Source of the DNA: Streptomyces roseus
GTDB taxonomy: Bacteria; Actinomycetota; Actinomycetes; Streptomycetales; Streptomycetaceae
Direction of reading: 5' to 3'
Length of the DNA stretch: 64,000 bases
NCBI RefSeq assembly: GCF_001044425.1
Contig: NZ_LFML01000161.1
Span: 113,845-177,844 of the forward strand
Below the pieces are notes generated by a model, which was not told where the DNA came from, searched no databases, and was given only the letters and a program-made list of their open reading frames with translations. The translations under genes were made by a program, and so were the position numbers. This document shows positions 1 through 7,796 of this stretch, one piece after another. Position 1 is the stretch's first letter. Each line of letters opens with the position of its first letter.

Positions 1-850
1 GCAGGTGCATGCCACTGGCGTCGGCCAGCGAGGTGATCAGCCCGCCCGGCTCCGACAGCGCCTCGTGGTGCACGGCCATGACCGAGCCGGACGCGCCCAG
101 CGAGACCACCGCGTCGCCGGGGCCGAGGCCCAGCCCGAGCGCGGCGGCCATGGTCTCCCCGGTGCCCGCGGAGATCAGCAGCCCCTCCGGGGTCATCCCG
201 GCGGCCTCGGCCGGCCCGAGCACCTCGGGCAGCAGCGCCATGTGCCCGAGCGCCAGCTCGACCAGGTCGGGGCGGTACGAACCGGTGGCCGGCGACCAGT
301 ACCCGGTACCCGAGGCACCGCCCCGGTCGGTGGTCCGCCGGGCCGGGCGGCCCAGCAACTGCCAGACCAGCCAGTCGTGCGCGGACATCAGCACGGCCAC
401 CCGGCGGGCCGCCTCCGGCTCGTTGCGGGCCAGCCAGGCCAGCTTCGCCACCGGCTGCGCGGAGTGCGGTACGGATCCGATGGCCTCGGCCCAGGCCTGC
501 CGTCCGCCCAGCGCCTCGATCAGGTCGGCGGCGGCGACCTGGCCGCGCTTGTCGTTGCCGATCAGGGCCGGACGGACGAGGGCGCCCTGCTGGTCGAGCG
601 GCAGCAGCCCGTGCTGCTGCGCGGAGACGCCGATGGCCTGCACGCCTTCCAGGAGCCCGCCGCCGGCGGCCTCGCCGAGGGAGAGCAGCCAGGCCTGCGG
701 GTCGGTCTCGTGGGGGTGGGTGCTCTCGGGATCGCCCGCGGGCTGCGGATGCGGGGCGTACCCCTGGCGCAGCACGGCACCCGTGTCGGTGTCACAGACG
801 ACGATACGAGTGAAGGCGGAAGAGCTGTCCAGCCCGGCGACTATCCCCAT
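1..850 (-). CDS. xylB: xylulokinase, N-terminal part (3' end outside window)
   Basis: FGGY-family sugar kinase that would phosphorylate D-xylulose to xylulose 5-phosphate, feeding the pentose phosphate pathway in the cytoplasm. Reading the minus strand from the ATG at 850 gives an N-terminus with the ribonuclease-H-fold phosphate loop (GIVAGLDSSSAFTRIVV). Further on come the segments typical of XylB: ETDPQAW, GVSAQQHGLLPLD (the catalytic-base region of domain I is not separately resolved) and RPALIGNDKR. The frame stays open to base 1, so about 283 of the usual roughly 480 residues are visible. A neighbouring xylose isomerase or transporter would lie outside the window. Sub-family assignment is from motif recognition, so another FGGY substrate is possible. 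Confidence 0.85.
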   Translation of the reverse strand, partial: MGIVAGLDSSSAFTRIVVCDTDTGAVLRQGYAPHPQPAGDPESTHPHETDPQAWLLSLGEAAGGGLLEGVQAIGVSAQQHGLLPLDQQGALVRPALIGNDKRGQVAAADLIEALGGRQAWAEAIGSVPHSAQPVAKLAWLARNEPEAARRVAVLMSAHDWLVWQLLGRPARRTTDRGGASGTGYWSPATGSYRPDLVELALGHMALLPEVLGPAEAAGMTPEGLLISAGTGETMAAALGLGLGPGDAVVSLGASGSVMAVHHEALSEPGGLITSLADASGMHL

Positions 851-922
851 GCGGAGAATTCTGCCGCACGCAGAGGCGGGATCCGCCGCCCGGAGGCGCC
901 GGATCCCGCCCGGTCCCGCGTA

Positions 923-1225
923 TCAGGTGTTGCTGGTGCCCCATTCGTCCTCGGCGCCGCCGCCGGCCCGGTCGCGCAGGCCCCGTACCCGTCCGGCCAG
1001 CGAGGCGGGCATCGCGTCGCCCACCTTGTGGCTCACGGTGGCGAGGGCCTTCCCGGCGTACTCGCGCCCCGTCTGCCCGGCGCTCTCGGCGGCGTTGCGC
1101 ACCGCGGGGTTCTGCGCGATCCCGCGCGCGGACTTCTTCAGCTGTTCGTAACGCTCGCGCCCCGCGCGGGTTCCGAGGACGTACCCGAGGGCCAGTCCGA
1201 CCGCGAACGTGACCTTGTACCGCAT
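923..1225 (-). CDS. YtxH-like small membrane-anchored protein
   Basis: Hypothetical protein of 100 residues. The N-terminus (MRYKVTFAVGLALGYVLGTRAGRE) is a short hydrophobic helix with the GYxLGxRAGRERY signature common in actinobacterial YtxH-type proteins. It is followed by a charged, probably amphipathic stretch (EQLKKSARGIAQNPAV) and a polar C-terminus. It is probably anchored in the cytoplasmic membrane by a single segment; its function is unknown. The ATG at 1225 is chosen over the in-frame GTG at 1234 because an AAGGG ribosome-binding site lies 8 nt upstream of the ATG. It is divergent from the tRNA genes and stands alone. Confidence 0.75.
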   Translation of the reverse strand: MRYKVTFAVGLALGYVLGTRAGRERYEQLKKSARGIAQNPAVRNAAESAGQTGREYAGKALATVSHKVGDAMPASLAGRVRGLRDRAGGGAEDEWGTSNT

Positions 1226-1371
1226 GCCTGCCACCCTTCGTCGTGTGGTGCCCGGCCGGCTGCCGATACCGATTGGCGGAGCACCCCCCTGCTTGCGCTA
1301 ATCTATGACTCGCAACGGGCGCTCGCCCCTCCGGCTAGGCCGGAGGTGGGCTGTTCGGTGCACCGCAGCAA

Positions 1372-1444
1372 TCCCCTGTAGCTCAATTGGCAGAGCAGCC
1401 GGCTGTTAACCGGCAGGTTACTGGTTCGAGTCCAGTCGGGGGAG
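1372..1444 (+). tRNA. tRNA-Asn (GTT), first of two tandem copies
   Basis: A 73-nt cloverleaf. The acceptor stem TCCCCTG pairs with CGGGGGA (one T-G pair) and the discriminator is G. The anticodon loop CTGTTAA carries anticodon GTT, and the T-arm is ACTGG-TTCGAGT-CCAGT. CCA is not encoded. The second, identical copy begins 5 nt after this one ends, so both are presumably processed from one transcript. Confidence 0.95.
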
Positions 1445-1449
1445 CGCAG

Positions 1450-1522
1450 TCCCCTGTAGCTCAATTGGCAGAGCAGCCGGCTGTTAACCGGCAGGTTACT
1501 GGTTCGAGTCCAGTCGGGGGAG
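1450..1522 (+). tRNA. tRNA-Asn (GTT), second tandem copy
   Basis: Identical over all 73 nt to the preceding tRNA gene, with a repeat period of 78 bp. It has the same GTT anticodon and no encoded CCA. It is followed 8 nt later by a strong hairpin with a T-rich tail, so the pair forms a two-gene tRNA transcription unit. Confidence 0.95.
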
Positions 1523-1530
1523 CACGGAAG

Positions 1531-1564
1531 AAGAGGACCTCACGACGGGGTCCTCTTTCTTTTT
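1531..1564 (+). terminator. Rho-independent terminator after tRNA-Asn pair
   Basis: A 9-bp stem AAGAGGACC/GGTCCTCTT (1531-1539 with 1549-1557) with a 9-nt loop is followed by TCTTTTT. This is a classical intrinsic terminator with a real T-tract, which is unusual in such a GC-rich genome. Confidence 0.9.
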
Positions 1565-1708
1565 GCCCCGGTTCGGGAACCGGGCAGCCCTCAGAACGGT
1601 CTCCCTGAGCAGGCGAAGCCGATCATGCGAGGCATCCGAGGCAGGAGATCGTATGAGCGGCTATGCTGCGGCAGACGGCGCGCACACATGTACGCGCCAC
1701 GCCGTGAA

Positions 1709-1782
1709 GGGGCGGTAGCTCAGCCGGTTAGAGCAGCGGACTCATAATCCGTCGGCCGTGGGTTCGAGTCCCACCCGCCCCA
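1709..1782 (+). tRNA. tRNA with CAT anticodon (Met elongator or Ile2)
   Basis: A 74-nt cloverleaf. The acceptor stem GGGGCGG pairs perfectly with CCGCCCC and the discriminator is A. The anticodon loop CTCATAA carries CAT, and the T-arm is GTGGG-TTCGAGT-CCCAC. CCA is not encoded. The sequence alone does not tell me whether this is elongator Met or the lysidine-modified Ile2 tRNA. It is not initiator-like, because the first acceptor pair G-C is intact. Its 3' end abuts a remnant integrase region, so it is the probable attachment site of a former integrative element. Confidence 0.9.
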
Positions 1783-1854
1783 CCGCACATCAGGTGTGCA
1801 GAAACGATCTGACCAGGGGTTTCCCTGGTCACGCGAGCTGTTACGGCGACCGCT

Positions 1855-1877
1855 GGCGGCCCTTCGGGGCCGCCTTT
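1855..1877 (+). terminator. UUCG-tetraloop terminator downstream of CAT tRNA
   Basis: An 8-bp stem GGCGGCCC/GGGCCGCC closes a TTCG tetraloop and is followed by TTT. A second perfect 8-bp hairpin (GACCAGGG/CCCTGGTC, 1811-1830) lies upstream without a T-tract. The hairpin probably ends the tRNA transcript, and its position argues against any real protein being encoded on the other strand here. Confidence 0.7.
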
Positions 1878-2331
1878 CGCGTTCTGAAGCCGCTGTGGGG
1901 ACACAGCGGGGACGCGGGGGCGGCTACGCGGGGACAGGCGTCCCTCCCGTGCTGGAAGAAGCCTTGCGGGTGCCTGCCGGGAGCCGAGTCACTGGCTCGT
2001 CGTGGCGACTTCCGGCCGGTGCGCGGTCGAGCACAAGGCGAATCTTTGCGAAGGGCGCCTTCTGGTCCTCCGGGATCTTGTCCGTGAGGTTCGGATGCCT
2101 CGTAGCCCTGCTCCGTACAGCACGTCCGCAACCACGCCTCGGCTGCCTCGGCAGCCCGCTCAGCCGCTTGGGCCTCCGTGTGGATCCGGCCGAAGATCTC
2201 ACCGCCGGCGGCTGCCTGCACGTCAATGGCCCACCGCGACGTGCGCCCAGTGCCGGCCGCTCTGGCGAACAGCAGCACCACGTCCTGCGCGAAAATCTTT
2301 AGGGCCTTCTCGACCGTGTAGGAGACCTCCG

Positions 2332-2519
2332 TGCCGCGAGGCACGACGGCGACCTTCGACTCGGCCTCGGTCCGGAACCGTTCGGGCAGGACGCTGGTGC
2401 AGGTGTCTGGAGTGATCTGCCGCGAGCTATGGCCGAGACGCTCTTGGACCACCTTGATGCCGGTGCCAGCGAGCAGGGCGAGGCTGGGTGAAGTGCAGCC
2501 CCGTTCTGCGGATCTCGGC
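2332..2519 (-). pseudogene. Remnant C-terminus of a tyrosine site-specific integrase
   Basis: The minus strand carries the C-terminal part of a phage/ICE-type tyrosine recombinase, broken between frames. One frame reads IRRTGLHFTQ (2513-2484). At about 2484 the homology jumps to another frame reading SLALLAGTGIKVVQERLGHSS and then QITPDTCTSVLPE to about 2333. In intact relatives the final block is DTYTSVLP, where Tyr is the strand-cleaving nucleophile. Here the codon at 2401-2399 is TGC (Cys), one base from TAC. The HxLRH box is missing at the frame junction. The frame then runs on without a stop to 1841, into sequence with no recognisable homology. The gene is therefore dead, and it points toward the CAT tRNA as int genes do at tRNA attachment sites. 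Confidence 0.75.
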
Positions 2520-2830
2520 CCAGCTCGTCGAAGTCGCGTACCGCCTCTACGGCGAAGAGCCCGAGGTCGACAGCGTCCGCACGATGAGCACCAGCACTCA
2601 CTCCGGCCACGTACTCACCAGGCACCGGGGCAACCAGGAGCACGAACGCTCCAAGTGGGAAGGCGATGGGGCGTGAGTCAATTCGGGCTGCGTCCTCACG
2701 ATGGATGCCCCCGCACCCACCGCCGGGCCGCCGGCCACGGGCGAGCCCTTGGCGTTGGAAGCCGAATCCGCCGCTCGAGAGTTGGGGGCCTGCCCCGGAT
2801 GGTTTCGAGCTGTGTATGTGGCGGCAGGGG
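2520..2830. other. Gene-poor remnant of an integrated element
   Basis: About 310 bp between the integrase fragment and the first Cys/His-rich gene. Reading frames on both strands are open only because of high GC. None shows a good ribosome-binding site or recognisable domains. It probably represents decayed upstream integrase or excisionase sequence, but no residue-level match could be made. Confidence 0.4.
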
Positions 2831-3094
2831 CTATTCGATTTCGTGCGATGTGTACGGGTGGCCGCAGTGTTCACGAGAGCATTTGTCTGTATGCGGGGGC
2901 GGATGGGGGGGAGGCGGTTTGTAGCAAGGGCACGAGCATCGGAGGCAGTGCCCGTCTTCGAAGTGATCATTGTCCAATACTTGACGGGCCTTGATTTTCA
3001 CCTCTCGAAGACGCGCCTCAGCATCATCCAGCTCGGCGATAATTTCGGCCGGGACATTCTTCTGAGTCCCGGTCTCCTGTGGGTCGGCAGGCAT
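2831..3094 (-). CDS. Small Cys/His-rich putative zinc-binding protein (paralogue 1)
   Basis: Unrecognised 87-residue protein. The N-terminal half is polar and helical (AEIIAELDDAEARLREVKIK), possibly coiled coil. The C-terminal half carries a cysteine/histidine cluster spaced C-x2-C-x-C-x16-C-x4-C-x-H-x4-H, with a Pro-rich loop between the third and fourth ligands. The same spacing recurs in the next gene, which suggests a small metal-binding module. The ATG at 3094 is preferred: GGAAAGG lies 10 nt upstream, and the earlier in-frame GTGs lack a comparable site. The gene has visibly lower GC and different codon choice from the core genes, consistent with horizontal acquisition. Function unknown; a DNA- or protein-binding zinc ribbon is one possibility. 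Confidence 0.65.
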   Translation of the reverse strand: MPADPQETGTQKNVPAEIIAELDDAEARLREVKIKARQVLDNDHFEDGHCLRCSCPCYKPPPPHPPPHTDKCSREHCGHPYTSHEIE

Positions 3095-3248
3095 TCGTAT
3101 CACGCCTTTCCGCTTGGGCTTCGTCACTTCGAGCACCGGCTTCTTCTGCGGGCCTCACGTTCTGTCCTCGGTGATGCCTGTGCCCCATGTGTGATGTAAC
3201 TGCTGCTGCGGGTGCCTCACTGTGACGGCGCCCGTGCGTGCGAGCCCA

Positions 3249-3521
3249 TCAGCCATGCCTCGTCAGCTGGTGTCGGCAGAACTCTCGTTCGCACAATCCT
3301 CCGTCGCCAAGGTAGTCGGCGCACCAACAGAGGAAGCACGGGGAATTTCCGGAATTGCCGCCGGGATCCCAGTCCGCGTCCCGCAGCCGAGTGCTGGCGG
3401 CCTCGCGTACTGACAGGGTTTGCTTCTCCAATTCGGCGAAGTCGGATTCATTCTGCCTGAACGCTTCGCGCTGAGCATCGGTGAGATTCGGTTGTGGATC
3501 TTCGTGAGCGGTTGGGGGCAT
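3249..3521 (-). CDS. Small Cys/His-rich putative zinc-binding protein (paralogue 2)
   Basis: Unrecognised 90-residue protein on the same strand as the preceding small gene and clearly related to it in architecture. A charged helical N-terminal half (REAFRQNESDFAELEKQ) is followed by a C-terminal cluster C-x2-C-x-C-x9-C-x4-C-x-H-x4-H that ends almost at the C-terminus. The ATG at 3521 has a strong AGGAGG 10 nt upstream, so this start is well supported although the frame extends further. The two genes are 154 bp apart and could be co-transcribed. Lower GC than the surroundings suggests cargo of a mobile element. No family was recognised; metal binding is inferred from the ligand spacing only. 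Confidence 0.65.
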   Translation of the reverse strand: MPPTAHEDPQPNLTDAQREAFRQNESDFAELEKQTLSVREAASTRLRDADWDPGGNSGNSPCFLCWCADYLGDGGLCEREFCRHQLTRHG

Positions 3522-4301
3522 GTCCGAAGCACCTCCTGGCAAAGCAATGCCGTACGGACTGCTGGGGAAGGGTGAGATCAGAGCGCTCTTCGCATGCATG
3601 CGGAAAGTGGGGGCCTGCAAGCGATCGGTCAGTACCGCGCATAGCGGCAGGCCATTGCGCCGTTGCGTCCATTGTCTGACTGGCGGCTGGGGTCCGCTAC
3701 TGGTGGCATGGCGGCCCCGTTTCGGGGATCTCCGCGCATGACCCGGCGCAGCGGCGCCAGGGGAGCGGTGCGGCCTCAGGTGGCGGGTTCCGCCAGGGGA
3801 CGTCTAGGGGACGCCGGGGGGACACAAAGGCAGGAAGAGGCCGACAAAGGCGGGACGGCGTTGTCGGGAGCTGTCGCACCGTCAGGTGAGCCGGGCTCAG
3901 GTCTTTGGCTGGGAACTGCCTGGGAGCAAGGGTCCCCGGCCGGACCCGTTCGCGCCGCCGGCGCGTCGGGAGGGGGCCGCCCTCTCGGCCGTGTACGGCC
4001 CGTGGTGATCGTCACGGTGAGGCGGCCCAGGGTCTTCGAGGGCGGTGTACGAGCCAAGGACGGCGCGTCGGCATTTCTGGGCGCCAGGACGGTACGTGCC
4101 GATGGGGCGGAGAAGGGCAGGCGCTGGGCCGATGGCGCCCGCGTGGCGATCACCGGGGGATGGGCCGACCATGGGACTGCCGGCAGATCAGGGGTTCGCG
4201 CAGTGGTGGCGGGCGGAGTGTGACGCAGGGTGGTCCCCCGAGGCGCGGGGCCCTCGAACCGCCGCCGGACCGCGGTAGTGAACGAGAACAGGTGGTCGCC
4301 C
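3522..4301. other. 780-bp stretch without a convincing gene
   Basis: Several open frames exist on both strands, but they are compositionally biased and show neither conserved motifs nor good ribosome-binding sites. No tRNA-like direct repeat that could be the far attachment site was found here. The stretch probably contains the right boundary of the decayed element and the promoter of the amidotransferase gene. Confidence 0.5.
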
Positions 4302-5135
4302 ATGTGCCGATGGCTCGCGTATTCAGGTTCGCCCCTCCTGCTCGACACCATCCTGTACAAGCCCGCGCACTCGCTGATCGATCAGAGCCTGCACTCCCGG
4401 ATGGGTGTGGAGACGACGAACGGCGACGGTTTCGGCGTCGGGTGGTACACGGACCACGCCGACACTCCGGCGGTCCTGCGGGACGTGGGGCCGGCCTGGA
4501 ACAACCGCAACCTGCGGGAGATCGCCGACCACGTCGAGTCGCCCCTGTTCTTCGCCCACATCCGGGCGTCGACCGGAACGGCGGTGCAGCAGACGAACTG
4601 CCACCCCTTCCGGCACGGCCGCTGGCTGTGGATGCACAACGGGGCCATCGCCGATTTCCACCTCATCCGCCGCGAGCTCTGCCTGCTCGTCGACCCCGCG
4701 CTGTTCTTCGACATCGAGGGGACGACGGACTCCGAGGTGATGTTCTACCTCGCCATCACCTTCGGCTTGGACCAGGACCCGCCCGGCGCCGTGGCGCGCA
4801 TGGCCGGAGTCGTGGAGCACGCCGGCCGCGAGCGCGGCGTGGAGTTCCCGCTGCAGATGACCGTGGCCGTGAGCGACGGTGAGAGCGTGTGGGCCTTCCG
4901 GTACTCCAGCCAGGGGAAGTCCAGGTCGCTGTTCTACAGCAGCCGTGTGGACAGCCTGCGCAAGCTCCACCCCGACATGGCCTTCCTGCAAGGGGTCTCG
5001 GACGAGACCCGCCTCGTCGTCTCCGAGCCCCTCGGTGACCTGCCCGGTGCCTGGAACGAAGTGCCGGAGAGCAGCTACGGCGTCGTACGGCCGGGAGCGG
5101 ACGCGTTGCTCCCCTTCACCCCGCAGGCGGCCTGA
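4302..5135 (+). CDS. Class II glutamine amidotransferase (EgtC/YafJ-like)
   Basis: N-terminal-nucleophile amidohydrolase of 277 residues. The start MCRWLAYSG places the catalytic Cys at position 2, exposed after removal of Met, which fixes the ATG at 4302. Family landmarks are TTNGDGFGVGW, PLFFAHIRAST, NCHPFRHGRWLWMHNGAI and EGTTDSEVMFYLA. Members hydrolyse gamma-glutamyl amides; EgtC removes glutamate from a gamma-glutamyl intermediate in ergothioneine synthesis. The ergothioneine genes egtB and egtD are not nearby, so the substrate here is unknown. A glutamate-cysteine-ligase-like gene lies about 1.2 kb downstream on the other strand. Confidence 0.88.
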   Translation: MCRWLAYSGSPLLLDTILYKPAHSLIDQSLHSRMGVETTNGDGFGVGWYTDHADTPAVLRDVGPAWNNRNLREIADHVESPLFFAHIRASTGTAVQQTNCHPFRHGRWLWMHNGAIADFHLIRRELCLLVDPALFFDIEGTTDSEVMFYLAITFGLDQDPPGAVARMAGVVEHAGRERGVEFPLQMTVAVSDGESVWAFRYSSQGKSRSLFYSSRVDSLRKLHPDMAFLQGVSDETRLVVSEPLGDLPGAWNEVPESSYGVVRPGADALLPFTPQAA

Positions 5136-5139
5136 CGCG

Positions 5140-6136
5140 TCAGGGGCAGGCGGCCGCCGGGTCGTCGTGGACGAGGGCGCAGACCATCTGCGCGCCGCGC
5201 CCGTGACCGGGGTACGCCGCGAGCAGCTCCACCCTGAAGTCATTCCACTGGCGGGTGATTTCGGCGGTGGCCCCGGCGGTCGCGCGGCGGAAGTTGTCTC
5301 CCGTCTTCGCACCGGCCCTCGCGCGCGAAGACGCCGCGGTGTCCTTGTTCAGGGTGCGGTTGTGGGCGACGCGGCCCTCGCAGTCGGCGGCTTTGACGCC
5401 CGCGGAGTCGAAGTCGGGGTAGCAGCCCGTGGCGAGGTCCGCGGGGACGCGCCCGCGCGCCTCACGGGTCCAGTCGGCATCCTTCATGGCGCTGTAGCGG
5501 CGGATGTCGAGGAACGGCGGGTGGTTCGTACGCTCCAGGCCGGGGGGGGTTGGCGAGGCCGATCGGGCCGGCCGTGGCCCGGTCGCTCCAGTTGGAGTGT
5601 GCGTAGAAGTCCTCGATCTGGTGCCAGCCGCGGCCGAGCTGTTCGAGGACGGCACACTTGGCCCGTCCGGGCTTCCCGTCCCACGCGCAGGGGGTGGACA
5701 GATCGCTCTGGTCGGCGCGCACCCTGCCGTCGGCGTCGACGAGGCCGTCGGCCGCCCGCACCGCGTTGCGGAAGCGGGTGACGGACGTACGGACGCAGGC
5801 GAGGAGCTCCGTGGTCGCCTCGTCCCTGGTGCGGGGGTAGCCCGCGGAGTACCGGGGGGCGAAGTAGTCCGCGTTGTCGCAGTGCAGAGGGCCGACGTCG
5901 AAGTAGGGGCGGCGGTCGTTGGCGTTGATCGCCCCGTCGTGGGCGTCGGCCATCGCGGTCAGCGTGACGGGCTCCCAGGGAAGTGCCGCCCGGGTGATGT
6001 CCTCGTGGTTGCCGCCGGTGAAGGCGTGGGCGGCATGGGCGGTGCCGCTCGGCAGGACGGCCAGGGCGGCCGCCAGGCCGGCCGCGAGGACGGCGCGGGC
6101 GCTCCGGGGACTGCCGGGGATCGGGTGGCGGGACAT
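5140..6136 (-). pseudogene. Secreted phospholipase C-like hydrolase interrupted by a +1 frameshift in a C8 tract
   Basis: The ATG at 6136 opens a frame with a signal peptide (RSARAVLAAGLAAALAVL, cleavage near AHA). It continues with metal-ligand candidates NHEDITR, HCDN and HQIEDFYAHSNW, the last an H-x3-D-x3-H arrangement as in zinc-dependent phospholipase C folds. In the coding strand a run of eight C (plus-strand G at 5542-5549) shifts the frame. Dropping one C joins it to the second frame (GLERTNHPPFLDIRRY onward) ending at 5140, giving an uninterrupted 331-residue product. Either this is a real inactivating or phase-variable insertion, or it is a base-calling error in a homopolymer. Substrate unknown; the phospholipase-like assignment rests on the metal motif only. 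Confidence 0.75.
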
Positions 6137-6268
6137 GGGGGCTCCAGGTGTAAGGAGGCACGCCGGCCGGCCCGGCCGCACTGCCGTCGAGGGGGCCGCC
6201 TGCCCTTCCATGCTGCGCGCCCGCCCCGGACCCTGCACGCGCGCTGGGTGGCAGGGTGCGCCCCCAGG

Positions 6269-6298
6269 CCGCAGGTGCGGAAACGATCGCACCTGCGG
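6269..6298 (-). terminator. Hairpin terminator after the GCS2-family gene
   Basis: A perfect 11-bp stem CCGCAGGTGCG/CGCACCTGCGG with an 8-nt loop lies 60 bp beyond the stop of the GCS2-family gene and before the start of the frameshifted hydrolase. It separates two same-strand genes. It has no T-tract, as is usual for Streptomyces. Confidence 0.65.
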
Positions 6299-6358
6299 CT
6301 TCCGCCGTTCAGGACCGCCCTCCGCGGGGGGACGGCGCTGCCGTGCGGGGGCAACCCC

Positions 6359-7525
6359 CTAGAAGTTCTCCGTTTCGTCCGCCAGGTGGCGCAGTACGTC
6401 GTTCAGGTCCTGGCGGCGGGCGTAGGCCGCCCGCTGGCGGTGGGCGCCCGAGCCGTCGCGCAGGAGGGCCGCCAGGGTCTTGGCCGCGTGGTCGAGTTCG
6501 CCCGACGCCGCGAGTTCCGGGGCGACCAGGTCCAGCATGGCCTCCGCCAGGTCCGCCGCCGGGATCTCCGCCCCCGTGTACGGGTCGAGGCCGAAGCCCT
6601 CCAGGCCGTCGTGGGCCGCCCGCCAGCGCGCGAGGCGCAGTACCTCGTCCCGCAGCGCGGGCTCGGGACGCAGCTCCTCGATGTCCCGCAGGGCCGTCGC
6701 CACCAAGGCGCGGACCAGCTCCGCCTGGAGGACCGCCGTGTCGATGTCCGGGGACATGTCGGGCGCCCGGATCTCCAGCGTCGGCCAGTGCCCGGACGGG
6801 CGCAGGTCCCAATAGACCATCTTCGTGTCCAGAGCCGCGCCCGAGCTGAGCAGGATCTGCACCGAGCGCCGGAAGTGGGCGGTGGACGTGAAGTGCGGGG
6901 GCAGGCCGGCCGAGGGCCAGCCCGCCCAGGCCATCGCCCGCCAGCTGGCGTGACCCGTGTCACGGCCGCCCCAGAACGGCGAATTGGCGGCCAGCGCGAT
7001 CAGCGTGGGCAGCCAGGGTCTGACCCTGTTCGACACCGCCACCGCCGTGTCCACGTCGAGGGTGCCGATGTGGATGTGGCGGCCGCAGCTGACGAGGGTT
7101 TCGGTCAGCGAGCCGAAGCGGCGGTGCTGCTCGCGCTGGCGCGGCTCGTCGTCGGTCAGGTGCAGCGGCCCCTCCACCGCGACGACCGGCGAGGGCGCGG
7201 CCAGCAGCCGGCAGCCGTGGGCGCCGGCCGCCCGGGCGAGGGTGCGCCGCAGCGTGGCGAGCTCCTCGCGCAGCGCGGTCGCCGAGTCGGCGACGGGGGT
7301 GGAGATCTCCACCTGGTAGCGGGTGCCCTCGGGGTGCACTTCGTGGGGCAGGCCCGCAGCGGTGGCCAGGACGAGCGGTGCGGCCGGGACCACCCGGAGG
7401 GTACGGGCGTCGACGAGGAGGAACTCCTCCTCGACACCCACGGTCAGCGGGGCCGTGAGAGGGCGCGCATGGACTCCGTTGTCCGCGCTGCCGGTGCTCG
7501 TGGTGCTGTTGCCAGGTTCGATCAC
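6359..7525 (-). CDS. Carboxylate-amine ligase, YbdK / glutamate-cysteine ligase type 2 family
   Basis: Cytoplasmic ATP-dependent ligase of 388 residues with the GCS2 fold. Seen in the sequence: TVGVEEEFLLVD near the N-terminus (Mg/ATP-binding glutamates), YQVEISTP, CGRHIHIG, LIALAANSPFWGG and WDLRPSGHWPTLEIRAPDM. YbdK relatives have weak glutamate-cysteine ligase activity in vitro and their physiological substrate is often unknown; Streptomyces uses mycothiol rather than glutathione. The GTG at 7525 has GGAGG 4 nt upstream. The gene is divergent from the MFS transporter across 271 bp. An N-terminal polar extension of about 25 residues precedes the conserved core. Confidence 0.85.
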   Translation of the reverse strand: MIEPGNSTTSTGSADNGVHARPLTAPLTVGVEEEFLLVDARTLRVVPAAPLVLATAAGLPHEVHPEGTRYQVEISTPVADSATALREELATLRRTLARAAGAHGCRLLAAPSPVVAVEGPLHLTDDEPRQREQHRRFGSLTETLVSCGRHIHIGTLDVDTAVAVSNRVRPWLPTLIALAANSPFWGGRDTGHASWRAMAWAGWPSAGLPPHFTSTAHFRRSVQILLSSGAALDTKMVYWDLRPSGHWPTLEIRAPDMSPDIDTAVLQAELVRALVATALRDIEELRPEPALRDEVLRLARWRAAHDGLEGFGLDPYTGAEIPAADLAEAMLDLVAPELAASGELDHAAKTLAALLRDGSGAHRQRAAYARRQDLNDVLRHLADETENF

Positions 7526-7796
7526 TACGCCTCCCTGGACATACGAGTCGTTTCATCATGAGCCGAACGGCAGGGGAGGAGCACACGTCGATTCAGTCAA
7601 ATGTCGTGTGATAGTGGCGAGTTACCGGCAAGGGCCGACCCCCTCTGGGGTCGTGGATCCGGGTGGGGCGACTGGTGCGGGTGCGCGTGCGCATGCGGCG
7701 GCCAAGGGGACACGGGCCGGGATGCTCCCCGCGGGGCCCGGCCGCCCGGCGCGTTATTGCCTGGGGTCGTCGAACGGCCGCTGGTTATCATCCGCT

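Noticed and set aside
5..1381. Long plus-strand open frames opposite xylB and the YtxH-like gene
   Set aside because: They are GC-bias shadows; the minus strand carries conserved kinase motifs and a good ribosome-binding site, and the plus frames show only low-complexity Arg/Gly/Pro sequence.
1841..2331. Open frame continuing past the integrase fragment as a separate protein
   Set aside because: No start codon with ribosome-binding site, no recognisable domain, and it runs through the tRNA terminator hairpin at 1855-1877. A weak resemblance to HicB-like sequence near 2240 could not be supported.
3663..4360. Several open frames on both strands before the amidotransferase gene
   Set aside because: Compositionally biased sequence without family motifs or translation signals.
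5504..7561. A 685-codon plus-strand open frame
   Set aside because: It is antisense to two recognisable genes (the frameshifted hydrolase and the GCS2-family ligase) and reads as Gly/Arg/Ala-rich shadow sequence.
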